NCBI GenBank assembly: GCA_020425835.1 | Contig: JAGQRC010000009.1 | Location: 1 to 18,892 of the forward strand | Direction of reading: 5' to 3' | From: Planctomycetota bacterium | Lineage (GTDB): Bacteria > Planctomycetota > UBA8108 > UBA1146 > JAJFFE01 | Length of the DNA: 18,892 nt | In this document: piece after piece, positions 15,026 to 18,892 of the stretch | Layout: the number at the start of each line of letters is the position of its first letter | Position numbering within the stretch: the stretch's first letter is position 1 | Notes under the pieces: generated by a model | Told to the model about the DNA's origin: nothing | What the model saw: only the letters and a program-made list of their open reading frames with translations | The model's database searches: none | Translations under genes and position numbers: made by a program

Positions 15026-16777
15026 TCACTCCGCGACGCGGCGGTCCGCGATGTCCTCGGCCAGGATCCTCTGCGTGATCAGCAGATCGCGGTACTCGCC
15101 CGGCGGGTAGGCGTAGATCGACTCCCGCGACACCGAAGCGAGGATGGCGGTGGCGTTCGCGAGGTGCTCCCCGTCGGGGTCGAGCTTCTGGTCGACCATG
15201 TCGAGATGCGCGCGTACCAGATCGAACGTGAACGGAACCTCGGCGGGGCGCAAACGGTGCCCCTTGGCAAAGCTCTCCAGCGCTTCGGGGTGTCGACCGA
15301 GGATGCGCAGGATCACCCCCCGGTCGTGCCACGCCTCGGCGAAGTTCGGGTCGTAGAGCAGCGAGATCTCGAGATGCTCGAGCGCTCGCGCGAGCTGCTG
15401 TCGGTCACCGGTCGATCCCGGCTCCTGGGTCCGAGCGATCACCATCGCGTGATGGTAGTGCTCGCGAGCGGTCTCTTTCGGATCGACTCTGGGGTTCAGG
15501 AGTCGCACCGGCGATCTCGCATCGATGACGCTGCGGTTGCGAGCGAGGTCGCTCACCACCAACCGGAAGCGCGTCGACTCCGAGCCGATCAACGGCGGCC
15601 TCCACAGGAACGAGCCCTGACCATCGGTCGAGCGCAGGTCCTTCGCGAGGAGGCGCCAGTGCCGGCCACCATCGACCGAGACTTCGAGTTTGGCCGCGTC
15701 CGCATCGAGGTTCTCATCGTGCACCAGCCACTGGATCGGCAGCTCCTCACCCGCGGTGTGCACCGGAGTTCCTTCGCCGACACCGGCGAGGAGCTCGCCA
15801 TCGGGAGGGAGGGTGTCCACGACCACACGTTGGTCGGCCGGTGTGTCGGGACCCGGCGCCGGTCGATCGGCGTGTCGGTTCTTGGAGATCGCGCGCAGGT
15901 AGAAGAAGTACTGGCCCTCGTCCGGCGCCTCGAAGATGTAGGGCGTCGTGGCATCCGGATCGTTGATCCGCTGCCATGGGCCGAGTTCGCGGCGAAACCA
16001 GATCTGGACCTCGGCGACTTCGTGGGGGTCGAAGCCGGTGATCCGGTAGTGCAACGGAAACCGACGGAAGCACGAGTAGGGATCGGCTGCGAGCGCCCGC
16101 GATCCGCGGAAGCCATCGAAGGAGACGACGCGGACCGGCTCGGGGGTCACCCAGTGACCGACGTTGCCTGCGCGGTCGCGAGCGGAGACTCGGATCTCGA
16201 GGCTTCCCGACGCGAGCGGAGAGAACCACTGCACCCGGCCCTCCGCCGGATAGGGACCTTGTCCCGTCATCTCCTCCCACGGGTCGTTCGAGTTGCGTCG
16301 CCACTCGATCGACACGGGACGATCGCCGAGGTCCGCATCGGAGGCGGCCCATTCGACGACGAGATCCGATCCCCCGTAAACCGCCTCGGTCGGCGTCGGT
16401 CGGGCCACCCGAACCTCGGGAGCGACCGTGTCGACGATGCAGACGTAGCTCGGCGCAGTGCCCGGTTGGGGCGGCGGTGTTCGGAGGCCGGCGGCATCGA
16501 TCGCGACGATCGTGAAGCCGAACTCACCGTCCGACGGCGCGACGAACGGAAACGCATCGGGCGTCGATCGACGCTCGGGATGCTCGTTCCAACTGCGCCC
16601 GCCGTCGGTGGTGTAGAAGAGCTGGTACTCCCGGATCGGCGCTGCACCGACGGCGTCGGTCGAGAAGGAGAGCTCCAAGGACCGGGTCGAGAAGTAGGCG
16701 CGAACCGCAACGTCTTCGGCGTCGACGGCGGCCGCCATCAGCGCCGCGGCGGTCAGCGCGGTGAGGATTCGGATCAC
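15026..16777 (-). CDS. Exported protein with Ig-like modules and C-terminal TPR
   Basis: The 583-residue protein starts with GTG at 16777, preceded by AGAGGGGG 7 nt upstream. Residues 1-20 form a signal peptide (MIRILTALTAAALMAAAVDA). Four beta-sandwich, Ig/FN3-like modules follow (about 21-117, 119-218, 236-322, 324-427). They carry repeated motifs: DGGRSWNEHP and DGGRHWRLL, SARDRAGNVGHW and VSDLARNRS, and DTVAPEV and DTLPPDG linkers, features of planctomycete surface proteins. A tetratricopeptide segment (about 463-512, LEHLEISLLYDPNFAEAWHD...) and a helical tail complete it. No catalytic motif is visible; a binding or scaffolding role outside the cytoplasm is inferred. It lies 28 nt after the small zinc-ribbon gene and 102 nt before the lipoprotein gene. 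Confidence 0.85.
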   Translation of the reverse strand: MIRILTALTAAALMAAAVDAEDVAVRAYFSTRSLELSFSTDAVGAAPIREYQLFYTTDGGRSWNEHPERRSTPDAFPFVAPSDGEFGFTIVAIDAAGLRTPPPQPGTAPSYVCIVDTVAPEVRVARPTPTEAVYGGSDLVVEWAASDADLGDRPVSIEWRRNSNDPWEEMTGQGPYPAEGRVQWFSPLASGSLEIRVSARDRAGNVGHWVTPEPVRVVSFDGFRGSRALAADPYSCFRRFPLHYRITGFDPHEVAEVQIWFRRELGPWQRINDPDATTPYIFEAPDEGQYFFYLRAISKNRHADRPAPGPDTPADQRVVVDTLPPDGELLAGVGEGTPVHTAGEELPIQWLVHDENLDADAAKLEVSVDGGRHWRLLAKDLRSTDGQGSFLWRPPLIGSESTRFRLVVSDLARNRSVIDARSPVRLLNPRVDPKETAREHYHHAMVIARTQEPGSTGDRQQLARALEHLEISLLYDPNFAEAWHDRGVILRILGRHPEALESFAKGHRLRPAEVPFTFDLVRAHLDMVDQKLDPDGEHLANATAILASVSRESIYAYPPGEYRDLLITQRILAEDIADRRVAE

Positions 16778-16805
16778 GGGAGAGCCCCCTCTCGGACCGC
16801 TCGAC

Positions 16806-16979
16806 TCAGAACAACTCGAGCTGTCGGTCCCGGGTTTCGCTTTGACCCCAGTGGAACCAGCGGCGGAATCCCTCCCAGCACTCCTGACACAGGTAGTACA
16901 CCTGGTCGTCGAACTTGACGTACTGGTGCGTCGGGATGTGCTCCTGGTGGAAGCACCGGTTGCAGGTCTGCTTCTCCAT
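16806..16979 (-). CDS. Small zinc-ribbon-like protein (four cysteines)
   Basis: The 57-residue product has two CxxC knuckles, C6/C9 (CNRC) and C31/C34 (CQEC), spaced 21 residues apart, the layout of a structural zinc ribbon. Aromatic residues are dense (YYLCQECWEGFRRWFHW), and the C-terminus DRQLELF is short. There is no signal peptide or membrane helix. I chose the ATG at 16979 because GGAGGA lies about 10 nt upstream; an in-frame ATG at 17027 would add 16 residues but has no ribosome site and falls next to a 7-bp hairpin (17003-17021). The gene is 28 nt before the Ig-like/TPR gene and probably shares its transcript. A nucleic-acid or protein-binding role is possible; no specific function is assignable. 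Confidence 0.72.
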   Translation of the reverse strand: MEKQTCNRCFHQEHIPTHQYVKFDDQVYYLCQECWEGFRRWFHWGQSETRDRQLELF

Positions 16980-17002
16980 GGCGTGGTGTTCCTCCGGGAG
17001 AT

Positions 17003-17021
17003 GGAGAGATCCGTTCTCTCC
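17003..17021 (-). repeat. 7-bp perfect hairpin in leader of zinc-ribbon gene
   Basis: GGAGAGA (17003-17009) and TCTCTCC (17015-17021) are exact reverse complements around a 5-nt loop, 24-42 nt before the chosen start codon. There is no U-tract on the transcript side, so a cis-regulatory or protein-binding role is more likely than intrinsic termination. Confidence 0.45.
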
Positions 17022-17074
17022 GTTCATCGGCTGAGCCCGGCGGGGGGTTGAGGCCCAAGGTCGGGAAAAGCAGA

Positions 17075-17142
17075 CGAGCGGGGGGGAGGATCGGGGGCAG
17101 GGTCGGGGATCGGGAGGCGGCCTGGCGAGGCAGGATCGGGAG
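17075..17142 (-). promoter_or_regulatory. C-rich, G-poor stretch after rluD: candidate Rho-utilisation region
   Basis: On the transcript strand these 68 nt contain 41 C and 12 G, with degenerate repeats of CCCGATCC. They start about 15 nt after the stop codon of the pseudouridine synthase gene. C-over-G richness in untranslated RNA is typical of rut sites, and no intrinsic hairpin with a U-tract is present. The call rests on composition only. Confidence 0.4.
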
Positions 17143-17156
17143 CGCGGCCCCGAGTG

Positions 17157-18203
17157 TCAGATCGTCGCGGAGGTCTCTCCGGTCGACACCGTCCACACGT
17201 CCAACAGATCGCCCGACAGCGGCGACTCGAACATCACCGCTTCACCGGTCGAGGGATGGCGGAAGCGAATGCGGAAGGCGTGGAGGGCATGCCGGGTGAG
17301 GATCGCTTCCCCCTGCGGTTTCCTGCCCTCCAGCTCGGCGGCGGTGATGCGCTTCTCTCGTCCGTAGAGGGCATCGCAGAGGATCGGGTGTCCGATGGCC
17401 TTCAGGTGGAGGCGGATCTGATGCGTCCGCCCCGAACGGGGAAAGCAGTGGATCCATGCGAACTCGCCGCAGGCGCGGAGGAGGCGCCAATGGGTGAACG
17501 ACGCTTTGCCCTGCTCGTCGTGGCGGATCGCCATCTTCTTGCGATCGGTGAGCGATCGCGCGATCGGGAGATCGATGTCCCCCTCGGTGGACGTCGGCAC
17601 ACCGTGGACGCACGCGAGATACTCCTTGTGGACCTCGCGCTCCTTGAACTGCGCGGAGAGGTTTCGATGCGCGGCGTCGGTGCGCGCGATCAGGATCACG
17701 CCCGAGGTCTCGCGATCGAGACGGTGGACGATACCGGGTCGGTAGTCCCCGCCCTCGCGAGAGAGCCGATCGGTGTGACCGAGGAGCGCGTTGACGAGGG
17801 TGCCTCCGGCCGCGGTGCCGGGGGATGGGTGGACGACCAGGTCCGCAGGCTTCTCGATGACGAGGAGCGCTTCGTCCTCGTGGAGGATCGTCAGCGGGAA
17901 GTCCTCGGGGATGGGGAGCGCCGGAGGGGGAGCGGGGAGATCGACGACGACACGTTGGTTCGCCTCGAGGCGTGCGCTCGGCTTCCGCACGCGACCATCG
18001 ATCGTGACGCGGCCGTCGTCGATGCACCGTTTGAGCGCGTTGCGGGAGAGGTCGGGCAGCTGCTCCGCGAGCCAGGCATCGAGGCGGCGGCCTTCGTCGG
18101 CGGGGGCGACGCGGAGCGGGACGATCCGATCTCCGGAGGAGTCCTCGGGATCGTCCTGCTCGTCATCGGTCTCGGGAGCGTCAGTCTCGGGAGCGTCGTC
18201 CAT
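17157..18203 (-). CDS. rluD: RluA-family 23S rRNA pseudouridine synthase, RluD-like
   Basis: The ATG at 18203 gives 348 residues; the frame is open further upstream but that part is the antisense-type, Arg-rich overlap with the preceding gene. After an acidic N-terminus (1-25), an S4 RNA-binding domain occupies about 38-90 (RLDAWLAEQLPDLSRNALK). The pseudouridine synthase core has GIVHRLDRETSG with catalytic D163, KEYLACVHG (193-201) and RSGRTHQIRLHLKAIGHPI (256-274). RluD converts uridines of helix 69 of 23S rRNA (1911, 1915, 1917) to pseudouridine. The S4 domain also fits RluC, so the exact target is inferred. The start lies 11 nt after the upstream stop codon. The only Shine-Dalgarno-like GGAGG is 15 nt away and paired in a small hairpin, suggesting coupling to the upstream gene. 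Confidence 0.93.
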   Translation of the reverse strand: MDDAPETDAPETDDEQDDPEDSSGDRIVPLRVAPADEGRRLDAWLAEQLPDLSRNALKRCIDDGRVTIDGRVRKPSARLEANQRVVVDLPAPPPALPIPEDFPLTILHEDEALLVIEKPADLVVHPSPGTAAGGTLVNALLGHTDRLSREGGDYRPGIVHRLDRETSGVILIARTDAAHRNLSAQFKEREVHKEYLACVHGVPTSTEGDIDLPIARSLTDRKKMAIRHDEQGKASFTHWRLLRACGEFAWIHCFPRSGRTHQIRLHLKAIGHPILCDALYGREKRITAAELEGRKPQGEAILTRHALHAFRIRFRHPSTGEAVMFESPLSGDLLDVWTVSTGETSATI

Positions 18204-18205
18204 CG

Positions 18206-18224
18206 CGGAGGCGATCAACCTCCG
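18206..18224 (-). promoter_or_regulatory. Hairpin masking the rluD ribosome site, stop codon in loop
   Basis: On the plus strand CGGAGG (18206-18211) and CCTCCG (18219-18224) form a 6-bp stem with a 7-nt loop. On the transcript the 5' arm is the only GGAGG before rluD, and the TGA stop of the upstream gene (18215-18217) lies in the loop. A ribosome terminating there would open the stem and free the site for rluD. Confidence 0.45.
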
Positions 18225-18886
18225 GTGGCGGGCTGCGAGGTCGGCTGCGGCGTGTCCGTCGTCGTCGGTGCGGGATCCGAGCCGGTCCCGGCGGCCGACG
18301 GTGAAGGAATCGGCGGGACCTCGACCTTCGGCGTCGTCGAAGAGGTCTCCGGTGCAGGCTCGACGGGCGGCGGCGGCACGTGGAAATCCGCGTCGAGGCT
18401 CGCGGCCGACTCGAGATGCGACGCGAAGAAGGTCACCAACGGGTTGTCGGCGTCGTTCTTCTTCGCCTCTCGGATGACCTCGAGAGCGCGCTCGCGGTTG
18501 CCCGGCTCGCCCTTCTGGAGGAGCCACCCCGCGTAGTCCGCTGCCATCCAGCCGTAACCCGAGTTGGCCTTCACGACCTTCGCGACGCGCTCACTGATCT
18601 GCTCGTCGGTGACGTTGGGACTCTCCTTGAACGCCACGTAGAGCGCAGCGTTGTCGGAGAGCAAGCTGCTCGTTCCGAACCGCTCGATCATTCCGACGAT
18701 CGCGAAGATCGCGATGATCGCGCAGAGTCCGACCAGCAGCGGGACTCGGTACTGGGTGAAGAAACCCCGGACTGCATCGGTGGCGTGCTCGAGCGTCTCC
18801 TCGAGGTGGATCGTGTCGTCGACCGGTGCCTTCGGCTTGGAGGACTCGGTCGACTTCTTGCCCTTGGGCTTCTTCTTCTTGGCCAC
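18215..18886 (-). CDS. Single-pass membrane protein with TPR-like domain (YfgM-like); start uncertain
   Basis: The visible product is 223 residues from a GTG at 18886, only six bases from the window end, so the true start may lie outside. The N-terminus is strongly basic (MAKKKKPKGKK). A segment at about 25-45 leads to one transmembrane helix at about 48-68 (VPLLVGLCAIIAIFAIVGM). Residues about 74-165 are helical and TPR-like (GWMAADYAGWLLQKGEPGNRERALEVIREAK). The tail from about 169 is Pro/Thr/Ser-rich and probably disordered. The layout resembles YfgM, a periplasmic helper at the Sec translocon, but sequence similarity cannot be judged by eye. Positive-inside rules place the TPR-like part in the periplasm. 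Its stop codon is 11 nt before rluD, so the two are very likely one operon. Confidence 0.75.
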   Translation of the reverse strand: MAKKKKPKGKKSTESSKPKAPVDDTIHLEETLEHATDAVRGFFTQYRVPLLVGLCAIIAIFAIVGMIERFGTSSLLSDNAALYVAFKESPNVTDEQISERVAKVVKANSGYGWMAADYAGWLLQKGEPGNRERALEVIREAKKNDADNPLVTFFASHLESAASLDADFHVPPPPVEPAPETSSTTPKVEVPPIPSPSAAGTGSDPAPTTTDTPQPTSQPATGG

Positions 18887-18892
18887 GGCGGC

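Noticed and set aside
15164..16918. Forward-strand open frame of 584 codons
   Set aside because: It is antisense to the exported Ig-like/TPR gene, which has a signal peptide and repeated modules.
18204..18527. Extension of the pseudouridine synthase frame upstream of 18203
   Set aside because: The added residues are Arg-rich, overlap the YfgM-like gene in another frame and precede the normal S4 domain; a start at 18203 gives the usual family length.
1..18892. Defence island, CRISPR array, biosynthetic cluster or mobile element
   Set aside because: No regularly spaced repeats, nucleases, transposases, integrases, synthases or terminal inverted repeats were seen; the protease and SPFH genes alone do not justify a defence claim.

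Overview
The window reads as an ordinary chromosomal stretch of a high-GC Gram-negative bacterium, most likely Planctomycetota or a related uncultured lineage. Support for that placement: exported proteins with thrombospondin-type-3-like and dockerin-like calcium-loop tails ending in a Cys-rich 'PYPDCGSDPTGD'-type segment (1309-2826), an FHA domain joined to a trypsin-like protease, an SPFH protein with a GYF_2 tail, and very long antisense open frames typical of GC-rich DNA. I see no tRNA, rRNA, CRISPR array, transposase, integrase or phage gene. Twelve protein-coding genes are supported.

Left block (1-8277), exported or membrane hydrolases around one divergent intergenic region (4466-4887). 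Leftward: a membrane FHA/coiled-coil/trypsin-like protease (2909-4465), an exported DUF1028 protein with a calcium-binding tail (1309-2826) and an exported M14 zinc carboxypeptidase cut by the window edge (1-1249). Rightward: a large exported Tricorn-like S41 protease with a beta-propeller (4888-8277). A 93-residue orphan protein follows (8470-8751), preceded by a perfect 12-bp inverted repeat in its leader.

Middle: a membrane hybrid sensor histidine kinase with PAS domains and a receiver domain (8762-11746, leftward, GTG start), convergent with the small gene at only 10 bp. Upstream of it a good intrinsic terminator (11931-11963) ends the next leftward cluster.

Right block (12012-18886), all leftward: a membrane-anchored TPR-like (YfgM-like) protein, an RluD-type pseudouridine synthase, a C-rich rut-like stretch, a 57-residue four-cysteine zinc-ribbon-like protein, an exported Ig-like/TPR protein, a lipoprotein that overlaps rsmD by ATGA, rsmD (16S rRNA m2G966 methyltransferase), and an SPFH/GYF_2 protein with a polyproline tail. 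Ribosome-modification genes are therefore interleaved with envelope proteins.

No recognisable defence, biosynthetic or secretion system was found. The parts most worth a second look are the FHA-transmembrane-protease architecture, the DUF1028 protein whose putative N-terminal Thr nucleophile would be exposed by signal peptidase, the structured leader of the orphan small gene, and the translation-coupling structures in the right block.
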